The notes under the pieces are model-generated. The model did no database searches. It had not been told where the DNA came from and saw only the letters and a program-made list of their open reading frames with translations. 64,000 bases of DNA. Source: Brevibacterium sp. CCUG 69071 (GTDB lineage: Bacteria; Actinomycetota; Actinomycetes; Actinomycetales; Brevibacteriaceae). Below, piece by piece: positions 7,740 to 16,845 of the stretch (position 1 is its first letter; each line of letters starts with the position of its first letter). Where the stretch lies: the NCBI RefSeq assembly GCF_021023135.1, contig NZ_PGFV01000009.1:1-64000 (forward strand), in the 5' to 3' direction. Made by a program: the position numbers and the translations under genes.

Positions 7740-9743
7740 ATGCGTCTGTTCTCCAACGCCATCGTGCGCACGTTCGCCCCCGCGGCGCCGACTTCCACAT
7801 CGCACCCCTCCGACCCGGAGTCGACCCTCCCAGAGCACGCCGATGATCCGGCGGCCTCTGACACCCCGCCCGAGGCCATCCTCGTCGACGGTGAGACGAT
7901 CGTGGCCATCGGCACGCGCGCCGAACTGCTCGACATCGCGGCCGCGGAGTCTTCCACGACGGCGGCGCTCGCCTCGGCGGGTGGGGTCGGGGCCACCACC
8001 GTCATCCCCGGGCCCACGCTCGAGGAGATCGACTGCCAGGGGCAGGTCATCCTGCCGGGATTCGTCGATGCGCACATGCATTCGATCGCCTACGCGAACT
8101 CGCTCGAAGAGCTCGACCTTTCCGGAACCCGATCCCTCGCCGAGGCGGTCGAAGCGATCCGTGAACGTGCCCAGACGCTGCCGTTGGGGGAGTGGGTCGT
8201 CGGCTCCGGCTGGGACCTCAACAAATGGGACGACCCCCGCTACCCGGACCGGGAGCTGCTCGATGAGCTCGTACCCGACCACCCGGTGGCCATGTGGTCA
8301 CTCGACCTGCACACCCTGTGGGCCAACGCCCACGCGCTCGAGATCGCCGGCATCGACGCGCTCACCGCGGACCCCTGGGGCGGAGAATTCGTCCGCGACC
8401 ACGACGGAGAGCTGACCGGACTCGTCCGCGAGGACGCCACCGACCTCGTCGCCAGATTCATCCCCGAACCCTCCCGCGAGGAGCAGATCGAACGCCTCGA
8501 CCGGACACAGCGGCTGTTCCTGTCCCAGGGCCTGACCGGCATCCACGACTTCGACGGAATCCCCTCGACGCTGGGGTGGAACGACCTGCGCGAAGCCGAC
8601 CGGCAGCACATTCGGGTGACGAAGTACCTGCGCGGCAACGAGGTTCCGTGGGCGATCGAAACCGGTTGGCACACCGGTGACGGCGATGACTGGCTGCGCC
8701 GAGGTGGCCTCAAGCTGTTCTCGGACGGGGCCCTCGGTTCACACACCTCTCATATGTCCTCACCGTTCCCCGCCCCGGAGGTGGAAACGGAGGTGGAGGC
8801 GGAGCCGACACCCGAACCGGCGGCTAAGTCGGCCACGGACCCGGCGGACACCGGCGACACCACCGCTGCCGCCGTGTCCTACTCCTACCCGGGTTCTGTC
8901 CCCGAATCCGTGCTCAGCGATGAGGCGGCCGAAGCCAACTACGGCATCGCTCAGATGTCCGAAGACGACCTGTTCGAGAATGCGCGCTGGGCCACCGAAG
9001 CCGGCATCTCAGTGGCCATCCACGCCATCGGCGACCAGGCCAACCATCATGTGCTCAACGTCTTCGAACGCCTTCGGGAGACCACCAGGGCCGCCGAGGC
9101 CCGCTACGAGCGACCGCTGCGTCATCGGGTCGAACACGCCCAGTTCATCCAGCCCGAGGATGTCGCACGGTTCCGGGAGCTCGACGTCATCGCCTCGATG
9201 CAGCCGCGCCACTGCATCTCCGATCTGCATCTTCTCCACCTCATCGACGAATCCGCGCAGCTCGCCGCCTATGCCTGGCCGGACCTGCTGGCGGCGGGTG
9301 CCCATGTGGCCTTCGGCTCCGACGGCCCGGTCGAGCACGCGAACCCCTTTGCCGCGATCTATGCGGCGATGGCCAGGGCGAACATCTCTGGTGATGCGAG
9401 CACGAGCTTCCAACCGGAACGTCGCATGTCCGCCGCCGAGGCGATCCGTCAGCACACCCAAGGCGCGGCCTATGCGGCCGGTCTTGAACAGCGCTCCGGG
9501 TATCTGGCGCCCGGGATGGATGCCGACTTCATCGTCGTCAACACCGACCCGTGTGCGGCCGAAGGCCTCGATCCCGAGTGGACACGGTCGGGTGCCGACT
9601 CGGATCCCGCCGGCCCGGGCCACACGCGCGACGGTCTCCTCGGCTACGAGTCCGAACAGGCCCTCTTCGCCCATGCCGAGGCGATCCGGGACACCCGTGT
9701 CGCCCTGACTGTCGTCGGCGGCGAGGTGAAATACCGGGCGTGA
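7740..9743 (+). CDS. YtcJ-like amidohydrolase (Amidohydro_3)
   Basis: A 667-residue metal-dependent hydrolase of the amidohydrolase superfamily. Metal and catalytic motifs are DAHMHS (about residue 110), KLFSDGALGSHT (about 325), HAIGDQA, RVEHAQ and GSDGPVEHANP, in the order seen in YtcJ/NfdA-type enzymes that hydrolyse N-formyl or amide bonds; the substrate is unknown. Two lineage-specific low-complexity inserts are present: an N-terminal one (residues about 18-45) and one rich in Glu, Pro and Thr directly after the conserved Lys motif (about 345-395). ATG 7740 is chosen for the MRLFSNAIV start and the -10 at 7727. It is monocistronic and convergent with the next gene. Confidence 0.85.
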   Translation: MRLFSNAIVRTFAPAAPTSTSHPSDPESTLPEHADDPAASDTPPEAILVDGETIVAIGTRAELLDIAAAESSTTAALASAGGVGATTVIPGPTLEEIDCQGQVILPGFVDAHMHSIAYANSLEELDLSGTRSLAEAVEAIRERAQTLPLGEWVVGSGWDLNKWDDPRYPDRELLDELVPDHPVAMWSLDLHTLWANAHALEIAGIDALTADPWGGEFVRDHDGELTGLVREDATDLVARFIPEPSREEQIERLDRTQRLFLSQGLTGIHDFDGIPSTLGWNDLREADRQHIRVTKYLRGNEVPWAIETGWHTGDGDDWLRRGGLKLFSDGALGSHTSHMSSPFPAPEVETEVEAEPTPEPAAKSATDPADTGDTTAAAVSYSYPGSVPESVLSDEAAEANYGIAQMSEDDLFENARWATEAGISVAIHAIGDQANHHVLNVFERLRETTRAAEARYERPLRHRVEHAQFIQPEDVARFRELDVIASMQPRHCISDLHLLHLIDESAQLAAYAWPDLLAAGAHVAFGSDGPVEHANPFAAIYAAMARANISGDASTSFQPERRMSAAEAIRQHTQGAAYAAGLEQRSGYLAPGMDADFIVVNTDPCAAEGLDPEWTRSGADSDPAGPGHTRDGLLGYESEQALFAHAEAIRDTRVALTVVGGEVKYRA

Positions 9744-9801
9744 TGGTCCACACTCACCTCGACGGGTGGCAGAGGTGCGCCCCGGAGCGCCGATGACCCG
9801 A

Positions 9802-9817
9802 CGTCCCCGCGGGGACG
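9802..9817. terminator. Palindrome between convergent genes
   Basis: CGTCCCCGCGGGGACG is a perfect 16-nt palindrome in the 97-bp gap between the amidohydrolase and the SDR, both of which end there. It may stop transcription in both directions, although no T-run follows. Confidence 0.45.
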
Positions 9818-9840
9818 CCGGTCCGGCAACCTGAAACGGC

Positions 9841-10635
9841 TCAGATGTGGCGGCCGCCGGAGATCTCGGTGACCGTGCCCGTCAGGTAGCTCGAGAGCCC
9901 GGAGGCGAGGAACAGCACCACCGAGGCGACCTCCTCGGGTTCGCCTGGGCGGCCGAGCGGGATGTCGGCGAGCTTCGAATCGATCGCGTGCTGCGGCATC
10001 GCCTGCGTCATCGCGGTGTTGATGAAGCCGGGCTGGATCGCGTTGATGCGGATGTTCTTGAACGCGACTTCCTTGGCCACGGCCTTGGTCATGCCGACGA
10101 TGCCGGCCTTGGCTGCGGAGTAGTTCGACTGGCCGGGGTTGCCGACCTTGCCGCTGATCGAGGACACATTGACGATCGAGCCGCCGCGGTCCTGCTCGCG
10201 CATGAGTGCCGTGGCGACCTTGAGGCCGTTCCAGGTGCCGCGCAGGTGCACGGAGATGACGTCGTCGAACTCCTGTTCGCTCATCTTCCGGATCGTCGCA
10301 TCGCGGGTGATGCCGGCGTTGTTGACCCAGATGTCGACGCCGCCGAAGGCCCGCGTGGCCGCCTCGGCGAGCTCCTGCACATTCTCCAGCGAAGACACAT
10401 TGCACACGACGCCGACGGCCGCATCCGCACCGCCGAGCGATTCGACGGCGGCAGCGAGGCTCTCCTCATTCATATCCCCGAGGACGACCTTCGCCCCGGA
10501 ATCGACGAGGGATCGGGCCATCGCAAGGCCGAGGCCCTGCCCGCCGCCGGTGACGACGGCGACCTTGCCGGCCAGCAGGCCGGGGACGGCGGAGACACCA
10601 TGGGCGTCGGGAGTGGGTGCTGGTGAGTCGGTCAT
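9841..10635 (-). CDS. SDR oxidoreductase, FabG/3-hydroxyacyl-CoA dehydrogenase-like
   Basis: A 264-residue classical short-chain dehydrogenase. The Rossmann motif is TGGGQGLG (about residues 30-37), NNAG lies near 108, and the catalytic Ser/Tyr/Lys appear in VNVSSISG and YSAAKAG (about 160-175). GGRHI replaces the common GG-x-x-A end. It is the last gene of a minus-strand cluster with an acyl-CoA dehydrogenase and a type III CoA-transferase, so oxidation of a hydroxyacyl-CoA (or reduction of the keto form) is a sensible role. The start has AAGAAGGAACC a few bases upstream. No enoyl-CoA hydratase is nearby. Confidence 0.85.
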   Translation of the reverse strand: MTDSPAPTPDAHGVSAVPGLLAGKVAVVTGGGQGLGLAMARSLVDSGAKVVLGDMNEESLAAAVESLGGADAAVGVVCNVSSLENVQELAEAATRAFGGVDIWVNNAGITRDATIRKMSEQEFDDVISVHLRGTWNGLKVATALMREQDRGGSIVNVSSISGKVGNPGQSNYSAAKAGIVGMTKAVAKEVAFKNIRINAIQPGFINTAMTQAMPQHAIDSKLADIPLGRPGEPEEVASVVLFLASGLSSYLTGTVTEISGGRHI

Positions 10636-10721
10636 GGGTTCCTTCTTTCCGTGGAAATGTCCGTGGATTGTTTGGTCGAGGCGATAACCGGGCGATCCGG
10701 TGATGGGGCTGGTGGAGCGAT

Positions 10722-11885
10722 CTACAGGTTGAACTGCGGTTTGTGGGCGCCCCCCAGCAGCTGCCGGGCGACGACGACGCGCTGGACTTCGGAGGTGCCT
10801 TCGTAGATGCGGAACAGGCGGGCGTGACGGTAGAAGCGCTCGACGGCCGACTCGCGCATGTAGCCCGTACCGCCCTGGATCTGCACGCCTTTGTCGGCGA
10901 TGCGGGCCAAGGCCTCGGAGGCGAAGAGCTTCGCCGAGGAGGGGCCGAGCTTGCGATCGGTCTCGGCGTCCCAGCGCTGCGCGGCGGCGAGGACGATCGC
11001 CTTGGCGGCGGCCACCTCGGTGTAGATGTCGGCAAGCATGCCCTGGACCAGCTGGAACCGGGCGATGGGCTCCCCGCCCTGTTTCGCCTCGGCGGCGAAC
11101 TTCACGGATTCGTCGAGGATCCGGATGCCCTGGCCCACGCAGATCGCGGCGATGTGCAGCCGCCCCTTGTTCAGGGAGGCCATGGCCGCGTAGAAGCCCT
11201 TCTCCTCCTCACCGCCGATGAGGTTGGCGGCGGGGACGCGGACGTCGTCGAAGAAGATCTCCGAGGTCCAGGCCCCGGCCTGGCCCATCTTGTGATCGTG
11301 GGGGCCGACGGTCACACCCTCGGCGGTGGTCGGGACGAGGAATACCGAGATGCCCTTCGAACCCTTGGCGCTCGGATCGGTGCGGGCGAAGACCATGAGG
11401 ACGTCGGAGGACTCGGCGTTCGTGATGAAGCGTTTGCTGCCGGTGATGACGTAGTCCTCGCCGTCGCGGACAGCAAGGGTGCGCATGCCCGAGGGATCAG
11501 ATCCCGCCTCGGACTCGGTCAGCGCGAAGGAAGCGACGACCTCGCCGGAGCTCAGCTTCGGCAGCCATTCACTCTTCTGCTCATCGGTGCCGTAGTTGAC
11601 GAGCACCTGCCCGGCGATGCCGTTGTTCGTACCGAACACGGACCGGAAGGCCGGCGTCGTGTAGCCGAGTTCCATGGCCAGCTGCGCATCCTGTTCGGCG
11701 TTCATGCCCAGCCCGCCGTACTCCTCCGGCAGGGCCCAACCGAAGAGTCCCATCTGCGCGGATTCGTCGATGATGGACTGCGGGATGGCGTCCTCGGCCT
11801 CGATGTCGGTCTCGAGGGGGACGACCTTCTCGCGGACGAATTCGCGGACGATCGAGAGGATGTCGTCGAGTTCCGAGTTGTCCAT
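10722..11885 (-). CDS. Acyl-CoA dehydrogenase
   Basis: A full-length 387-residue flavoenzyme that introduces an alpha,beta double bond into acyl-CoA thioesters. The three-domain layout is clear: N-terminal helices, the FAD/substrate motif [11 protein letters not shown] near residue 122, [11 protein letters not shown] near 150, and the C-terminal [19 protein letters not shown], whose Glu is the usual catalytic base (about residue 366). It lies between the CoA-transferase and the SDR in the same orientation, with gaps of about 90 bp. AAGGAGAAG upstream of ATG 11885 is a good ribosome site. Substrate chain type is not resolved. Confidence 0.9.
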   Translation of the reverse strand: MDNSELDDILSIVREFVREKVVPLETDIEAEDAIPQSIIDESAQMGLFGWALPEEYGGLGMNAEQDAQLAMELGYTTPAFRSVFGTNNGIAGQVLVNYGTDEQKSEWLPKLSSGEVVASFALTESEAGSDPSGMRTLAVRDGEDYVITGSKRFITNAESSDVLMVFARTDPSAKGSKGISVFLVPTTAEGVTVGPHDHKMGQAGAWTSEIFFDDVRVPAANLIGGEEEKGFYAAMASLNKGRLHIAAICVGQGIRILDESVKFAAEAKQGGEPIARFQLVQGMLADIYTEVAAAKAIVLAAAQRWDAETDRKLGPSSAKLFASEALARIADKGVQIQGGTGYMRESAVERFYRHARLFRIYEGTSEVQRVVVARQLLGGAHKPQFNL

Positions 11886-11980
11886 GCTGGCTTCTCCTTG
11901 TGATTGGTGGGACGTCGGTGTCGCCGAGGTGGTTGTGCGCCGGGGCGCTCAGGTGACGATTGTGCGCCCGCCGAGGTGGG

Positions 11981-13183
11981 TCAGAGGGTGTCGATCCAGG
12001 CGCGTACCCGCTCGTCGTCGGCACCGAGTTCGGGCGGCGCGAGATCGTAGGCGACCTCGGACTTCGACAAGCGGATCGGATTGCGGATGGTCGGGATGAC
12101 GCGCTCACCCTGTCCGGTTTCGACGATCGGGTCGAGGCCGAGGTCCTTGGCGCGTTCGACGCCCTCGGCGATGGTGTTGATGGGGGCGCAGGGCAGGCCG
12201 GCGGCGGTGAGCTTCTCGAACCATTCCTGCGCGGTGTGCTGAGCCAAGGCCTCGAGGAGTTCGGGTTCGAGCTCCGCGCGATGGGCGTTGCGGGCCTTGG
12301 CCTCGGCGAAACGGTCGTCCGAGAGCCAATCGGGTCGGCCGAGGACCTTTGCCAGGGTGGCGAACTGGCCGTCGTTGGCCGCGGCGACGATGAGCTCCCC
12401 GGACTTCGTGGACATCGGCTGGTAGGGATAGAGGCTGGGGTGGGCGTTGCCCATCCGAGTCGGGGTCACCCCGGCGGCGGCATAGGCGCCGGACTGGTTG
12501 GCCAGGCCGGACATCGCCGAGGACATGAGGTTCGTTTCGACGAGCTGACCTTCTCCGGTGGTGTTTTTGTGCTGGAGGGCCGCGAGGACGCCGATCGCCG
12601 TGTGCAGGCCGGTGATGACGTCGAAGACTGCGATGCCGGCGCGATACGGGGAGCCCTCGGGGCTGCCGGTGATCGACATGAACCCGGACATCGCCTGGAC
12701 CAGCAGGTCGTAGCCGGGCAGTGCGTTGTGTGCGCCGAAGCCCGTGACCGAGGCGTAGATGACCTTGGGGTTGGGCACTGGGCTGGTCTGTGTGACGGAC
12801 TCGTAGTCGAGGCCGTACTTCGCCAGTCCGCCCGGCTTGAAGTTCTCGACGATGATGTCCGCGCGGGCCGCGAGCTTCCGGGCGACCTCGAGATCCTCGG
12901 GATCGTAGAAGTCGAGGACGATGTCGTACTTGTTGCGATTGATCGACAGGAAGTAGGTGGCGTCGTCCTCGCGCACCGGTGGGGTCCAGTGCCGGGTGTC
13001 ATCGCCCCTGGGGCCTTCGACCTTGATGACCGTGGCGCCGAGGTCGGCGAGCATCATCGTCGAATACGGTCCGGCGAGAACCCGCGAAAAATCGACGACG
13101 ACCTGGCCGGAAAGCGGGCCGGTGCCGGCGCGGGGGAGGAGGTCGTCAATCCTGTCGCCCGCAGTGGTGTCGCCATTCGTCAA
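11981..13183 (-). CDS. CaiB/BaiF family type III CoA-transferase
   Basis: A 400-residue family III CoA-transferase that activates a carboxylate by moving CoA from a donor thioester. Motifs are VVDFSRVLAGPYSTMMLADLGATVIKVEGP at the start, ENFKPGG near residue 112, and GYDLLVQAMSG near 155-165, whose Asp is probably the catalytic residue. The start is best placed at TTG 13183, because AGGAG lies 6 nt upstream; the longer frame to 13243 begins inside the promoter region. It heads a cluster with acyl-CoA dehydrogenase and SDR genes and is divergent from a LysR regulator, so I infer a LysR-controlled carboxylate degradation operon. Confidence 0.85.
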   Translation of the reverse strand: MTNGDTTAGDRIDDLLPRAGTGPLSGQVVVDFSRVLAGPYSTMMLADLGATVIKVEGPRGDDTRHWTPPVREDDATYFLSINRNKYDIVLDFYDPEDLEVARKLAARADIIVENFKPGGLAKYGLDYESVTQTSPVPNPKVIYASVTGFGAHNALPGYDLLVQAMSGFMSITGSPEGSPYRAGIAVFDVITGLHTAIGVLAALQHKNTTGEGQLVETNLMSSAMSGLANQSGAYAAAGVTPTRMGNAHPSLYPYQPMSTKSGELIVAAANDGQFATLAKVLGRPDWLSDDRFAEAKARNAHRAELEPELLEALAQHTAQEWFEKLTAAGLPCAPINTIAEGVERAKDLGLDPIVETGQGERVIPTIRNPIRLSKSEVAYDLAPPELGADDERVRAWIDTL

Positions 13184-13229
13184 TGAAAGCTCCTGTCGTC
13201 GGCCCGAAGTCTGATCCGCGTGTTCCACC

Positions 13230-13284
13230 CCACAATATAGCATTGTGGATAATAATGATTAAAGACTAATATCGGATTCGATAT
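13230..13284. promoter_or_regulatory. Two palindromes in the LysR/CoA-transferase divergent region
   Basis: CCACAAT-N5-ATTGTGG occupies 13230-13248 and ATATCG-N4-CGATAT occupies 13269-13284, both perfect. The region is A+T-rich and separates LysR (13317) from the CoA-transferase (13183). This is the usual arrangement of a LysR recognition site plus activation site; assignment is by position. Confidence 0.55.
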
Positions 13285-13316
13285 GTAAATCGAGTCATGC
13301 GGCGGAGTGATCAGCG

Positions 13317-14213
13317 ATGGAGATACAGCAGGCCCGAGCCTTCCTCGTGGTCGCCGAAGAGCTGCACTTCGGTCGCGCCGCCGAACGTCTGGGTGTGCTC
13401 CAGCCGCCGCTGAGCCGCACCATCAGATCGCTCGAGGACAGCCTCGGCGTCTCGCTGTTCCACCGCACCACCCGCAGCGTTCGGCTCACCCCGGCCGGTG
13501 AGGCGCTGGTCGAGCCGGCGCGGAAGATGCTCGAGATCCAACACCTCGCCGTCGATTCCGTGCAGCGCGCGGCGACGGGGGAGACCGGGAGGCTGAGCTT
13601 CGGTTTCGCCCGTTCGTCCTCGCGCGCCTTGGCCGCGACCCTGGTCGCCGCCTCCCGTGGGGCCCATCCCGGGATCACGTTCGGACTCGAGTCGAATGTC
13701 TTCGCCGAGGAGGGGCTGGAGCGCCTCGTCGACGGTTCACTCGATCTGGCGCTGGTCCGGTGGGCGCAGCAGCCGCCGGGTGTGACCGGAAGGGCCGTGA
13801 TGATCGAGCGACTCTGCGCGGCTCTGCCCGAGGGGCACCGGCTGGCCGGGCGGTCCTCGATCCGCGTCGAGGAGCTGGCCGAGGAGGACTTCATCACCCT
13901 GCCCGCCCACCCCAGCTCGACGCTGCGTGAGAACACGATGCGGCTGTGCCGGGAGGCCGGATTCAGTCCGCGGGTGGCACAGATCGCTCCCGATTCGCAG
14001 ACCATCGGCGCGCTCATCGCGGCCGGCTTGGGCATCTCGATCACCTTCGACTCGGTGTCGGCGAATGCGCGCGAGGCCGGCACGGTGGCCGTGCCTCTCG
14101 ACATCGCGGACGATCCTTCAATCCTCTACCTCGCCCACTTAAGCGATCACGGCAAGGCCTCCTTGGACGCCGTACTCATCCTCGCCGAGGCGGTCCTGCC
14201 GACGGTGGGGTGA
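13317..14213 (+). CDS. LysR-family transcriptional regulator
   Basis: A 298-residue LysR protein. The winged HTH covers residues 1-60 (MEIQQARAFLVVAEELHFGRAAERLGVLQPPLSRTIRSLE), followed by a linker helix and a periplasmic-binding-like effector domain (about 90-290). The PPLSRTIR recognition helix and SLFHRTTRSVRLTPAG wing resemble the BenM/CatR subgroup that senses aromatic or acyl metabolites. It is divergent from the CoA-transferase cluster and probably regulates it. Just past its stop, an imperfect copy of its final codons occurs at about 14237-14270. Confidence 0.9.
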   Translation: MEIQQARAFLVVAEELHFGRAAERLGVLQPPLSRTIRSLEDSLGVSLFHRTTRSVRLTPAGEALVEPARKMLEIQHLAVDSVQRAATGETGRLSFGFARSSSRALAATLVAASRGAHPGITFGLESNVFAEEGLERLVDGSLDLALVRWAQQPPGVTGRAVMIERLCAALPEGHRLAGRSSIRVEELAEEDFITLPAHPSSTLRENTMRLCREAGFSPRVAQIAPDSQTIGALIAAGLGISITFDSVSANAREAGTVAVPLDIADDPSILYLAHLSDHGKASLDAVLILAEAVLPTVG

Positions 14214-14272
14214 GGCGGATTCCAGTCGACGGGGTGGTCATCATTCTCGCCGAGGAGGTGCTGCCGTCGATC

Positions 14273-15094
14273 TCACAGCCGCGCATTCCACTCATCCAGT
14301 CGTTCGCGGAGGACGTCGGCGGTGATCTCGGTCCGCCCGATGCCCAGGTAGTTCGGCAACCAGGTTTCGACGCGGTCGTGTGCTCGGGCCGCGGCCTGCA
14401 CGTCCCAAGCGGCGATGTCGTTGATCGGGCGGCCGAGAATCCGTTCGTACTCGCGTAGGAAGACGTCGGCGGCCTCGGGAGAACCGAGGAGCGCCAGATC
14501 CTGCCGGCACCAGGCGAGGTCGACTCCGCGCGGACCGCACCCGGCACCGGACCAGTCGACGACTCCGGTGAGGCGCTCGCCCTCCCAGAGGGCGTTCCCA
14601 CACCAGAAGTCCGTGTGGAGGAGCACCGGATCGTCTCTGTCGAGATCGCCCCATTCTTGTTGGGCCCGTCGGGCGATCGCGGAGTCGCCGGTGGGCGGGG
14701 TAGCTGGAATCGGTCGCAGTCCGTCGCCGTCGAGTTCGTGAATGCGGGCGAGAGCGGCGGCCATCTCTGTGGCCATCATCGAGGGCGAGAGTTCGGTGCC
14801 GGGCACCCTGCCCGGCACGCGCGAGGTGATGATGACCGGCTCGACCGTCGTAGTGCCGGCGGCCACCAGGTGAGGAACCCAGGTGCCCAGCCGGGTCAGT
14901 CGCGCGAGGACTTCGGCTTCCCTGAGGGCAGCATCGTCGTGGGCGGGGAAGGCGCGGACGACGAGTTCGTCCTCACCATCAGTGGCCAGAAGCGTGGTCG
15001 CATGCTGTCCGGCGGTGAATTCGTCGAGCAGCGTCAGCTCTCGCCCGAGCAGTCTAGAGGCCGAGCTCAGCGCCTGCCGTCGGGTGTCAAGCAC
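14273..15094 (-). CDS. APH-type phosphotransferase (kinase-fold) protein
   Basis: A protein-kinase-like aminoglycoside/choline-kinase family member (273 residues from GTG 15094). The Brenner-like catalytic motif is LLHTDFWCGNALWEG near residue 175, followed by GVVDWSGAGCGPRGVDLA, the usual metal-binding D segment. The N-lobe (ELVVRAF) carries a possible charged nucleotide residue. The actual substrate could be a drug, choline-like alcohol or sugar. I prefer GTG 15094, which overlaps the DUF1990 stop by only 8 nt; ATG 15142 would overlap by 56 nt. The pair is probably co-transcribed. Confidence 0.75.
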   Translation of the reverse strand: MLDTRRQALSSASRLLGRELTLLDEFTAGQHATTLLATDGEDELVVRAFPAHDDAALREAEVLARLTRLGTWVPHLVAAGTTTVEPVIITSRVPGRVPGTELSPSMMATEMAAALARIHELDGDGLRPIPATPPTGDSAIARRAQQEWGDLDRDDPVLLHTDFWCGNALWEGERLTGVVDWSGAGCGPRGVDLAWCRQDLALLGSPEAADVFLREYERILGRPINDIAAWDVQAAARAHDRVETWLPNYLGIGRTEITADVLRERLDEWNARL

Positions 15095-15647
15095 GAACGT
15101 CGTCCTGTCGGCGGTCGAGCATGCGGCGCAGCCCTTCGACATAACGACGAGCCATCATCCTCTGCGCCGCGACCGCGATCGGCGCGAAGGCCTTGAGCAG
15201 GGGATGTCCCGGCACCGAATCTGAGACGATCGAGACGATGAGGCGGTCATCGGATGCGGAGAGATCGCCGAGGCGGTCATCCGCGCCGATGGAGACGAGG
15301 AACGTCTGTTCCCCGGACTCGAGATGCCCGGGCAGGGTGCGATAGACGAGACCGGCCGCACGCGGTTCGTCGATGACCTCGACGACTTCGCACGAACCCA
15401 CGGGAACGTTCAGATCCCGACCGTGCCACCGCCTCGGCGAGGTTGGCCACAGCGGATTGAGCCAAAGGTCCACGATCATCCCGGCTCGGACACGACGCCT
15501 GGGTCGGGCGATGACGCCGGCACCTTCCTGCAGGTGCCAGGTCAGGATCGCCTCGCGGGCCAGCGGAAACAGCGATGCCGGACCGACATCCAGGTGGTGT
15601 TCCAGGTGGTTCATCGGCGCTGGGCCTCCCTGCCGCTTCCTTGTCAT
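15087..15647 (-). CDS. DUF1990 family protein
   Basis: A 186-residue protein with the DUF1990 pattern: an early WHLQEGAG segment, GSCEVVEVIDEPRAAGLVYRTLPGHLESGEQTFLV in the middle, and RRYVEGLRRML at the end. Known family members are small lipid- or cofactor-binding proteins without an assigned reaction. An internal ATG at 15614 is an alternative start. It precedes the kinase-like gene and overlaps it slightly, which suggests translational coupling. Confidence 0.75.
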   Translation of the reverse strand: MTRKRQGGPAPMNHLEHHLDVGPASLFPLAREAILTWHLQEGAGVIARPRRRVRAGMIVDLWLNPLWPTSPRRWHGRDLNVPVGSCEVVEVIDEPRAAGLVYRTLPGHLESGEQTFLVSIGADDRLGDLSASDDRLIVSIVSDSVPGHPLLKAFAPIAVAAQRMMARRYVEGLRRMLDRRQDDVRA

Positions 15648-15698
15648 CGGAGAGTCCTTGTCATCAGGGACTTCTCCTGCCTACGATACAAACACCCT

Positions 15699-15716
15699 AC
15701 TGAGCGAACGCTCGGT
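15699..15716. promoter_or_regulatory. TetR-type operator candidate before the SDR gene
   Basis: ACTGAGCGAACGCTCGGT has 8-bp arms with one mismatch. It strongly resembles actinobacterial TetR sites of the GAGCG-N2-CGCTC type, which often control lipid-metabolism SDR genes. It lies 26 bp before ATG 15742. No TetR gene is adjacent, so the regulator must act in trans. Confidence 0.55.
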
Positions 15717-15741
15717 TTCTAACTCGGACGATGGAGTTCCC

Positions 15742-16542
15742 ATGAGCGAGCAGACCACCACGGACACGACGAACCACCTCGGGCAGCGCTTCACCGGGCA
15801 GGTCGCCCTCATCACCGGCGCCAGCCGCGGCATCGGGCTCGGCATCGCCCAGCGGCTGCAGGCCGAGGGGGCGACCGTGGTCCTCACCGCTCGCAAACCC
15901 GAAGCTCTCGCCGAGGCGGTCGCGCAGTTCCCGGAAGGCACCGCGCTCGGAATCGCCGGCAAATCCGACGATCCGACCCATCGTGCCGAGGTCTTTGACA
16001 CGATCTCCGAGAAGTTCGGCCGCCTCGACGTGCTCGTCACCAACGTCGGCATCAACCCGGTCTACGGACCGCTCATCGACATCGACCTCGACGCAGCCCG
16101 GAAGATCCTCGACGTCAACGTCCTCGGCACCCTCGCCTGGGTGCAGGGTGCGGTCCACCACGAGAACCTGCAGTTCAAGGAGAACAAAGGCCGAGTCGTG
16201 TCCATCTCCTCGGTCGCCGGGGAACGGCCGAGCCCGGGAATCTCCTTCTACGGCATCTCGAAGGCCGCCGTGTCCCACCTGACCCGATCGCTGGCCGTCG
16301 AACTCGGCCCCGACATTCGCGTCAATGCGGTGGCTCCTGCTGTAGTCAAGACGAACTTCGCCACCGCCCTCTACGAAGGCCGCGAGGAGGAAGTCGCCGC
16401 GTCGTACCCGGTCGGGCGCCTCGGCACCCCCGAGGACGTCGCCGGAGCTGTGGCCTACCTCGCCTCGTCCGACGCCGACTGGATCACCGCCCAGGTGCTC
16501 ACTGCCGACGGCGGCGTCATCACGGCCGGCGGCTCGGCCTGA
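15742..16542 (+). CDS. SDR family oxidoreductase
   Basis: A 266-residue classical SDR. TGASRGIG (about residues 24-31) binds NAD(P), TNVG replaces the usual NNAG near 100, and SISSVAG with YGISKAA (about 150-172) supplies the Ser, Tyr and Lys. DGGVITAGGSA is the C-terminus. Related proteins are annotated as 3-oxoacyl-ACP reductases or general dehydrogenases; the substrate is unknown. ATG 15742 has GGAG 6-9 nt upstream; the longer frame to 15373 is a shadow of the DUF1990 gene. A hairpin terminator follows at 16631. Confidence 0.85.
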   Translation: MSEQTTTDTTNHLGQRFTGQVALITGASRGIGLGIAQRLQAEGATVVLTARKPEALAEAVAQFPEGTALGIAGKSDDPTHRAEVFDTISEKFGRLDVLVTNVGINPVYGPLIDIDLDAARKILDVNVLGTLAWVQGAVHHENLQFKENKGRVVSISSVAGERPSPGISFYGISKAAVSHLTRSLAVELGPDIRVNAVAPAVVKTNFATALYEGREEEVAASYPVGRLGTPEDVAGAVAYLASSDADWITAQVLTADGGVITAGGSA

Positions 16543-16630
16543 GAGTCTTCCTCGTCGGACAAGTCTGCCCAGTCGGGAGACTCGCCCGCGACCCACTCGC
16601 GGCTCCGCCTCGACCCCGTCCGCACCCTGC

Positions 16631-16657
16631 GATCACGGCGTTTGGCCCGCCGTGATC
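16631..16657 (+). terminator. Hairpin terminator between SDR and the gcv leader
   Basis: GATCACGGCG (16631-16640) pairs perfectly with CGCCGTGATC (16648-16657) around a 7-nt loop. It insulates the SDR from the glycine riboswitch region. Confidence 0.6.
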
Positions 16658-16665
16658 CCAGCCAC

Positions 16666-16671
16666 TAGACT
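16666..16671 (+). promoter_or_regulatory. -10-like TAGACT of the gcv operon leader
   Basis: TAGACT lies about 55 nt upstream of the glycine aptamer and would start a roughly 300-nt leader. The match to the -35 is weak (TTTGGC at about 16641). Confidence 0.45.
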
Positions 16672-16725
16672 TGGCCCCATAAACACATAGCCACACACAA
16701 TTTCATACTGCCGTTAAGACATGAC

Positions 16726-16845
16726 GTGGGAGAGCTGCGCGGTCGCCGCAACCCTTCGGGTTGCCGGACGCACCATGCAGCGCCGTAGGTGCAATTCCCT
16801 CCCCGGGAAACTCTCAGGCCCAGTACCACCGATTGCAGGCATATC
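16726..16845 (+). ncRNA. Glycine riboswitch (gcvT motif), apparently one full aptamer
   Basis: The conserved core is present: GGGAGAG (16728-16734), a P2-type stem, CGCCGTAGGTGCAA (16781-16794), the P3 stem CCCTCCCCGGG, and CTCTCAGG (16811-16818). These match the glycine aptamer consensus. No second core with its own CTCTCAGG-like element is visible between 16846 and 16982, so this may be a singlet with a ghost partner. The region 16851-16866 holds a GAGCCG/CGGCTC hairpin that could be part of the expression platform. It controls the downstream gcvP by inference. Confidence 0.85.
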
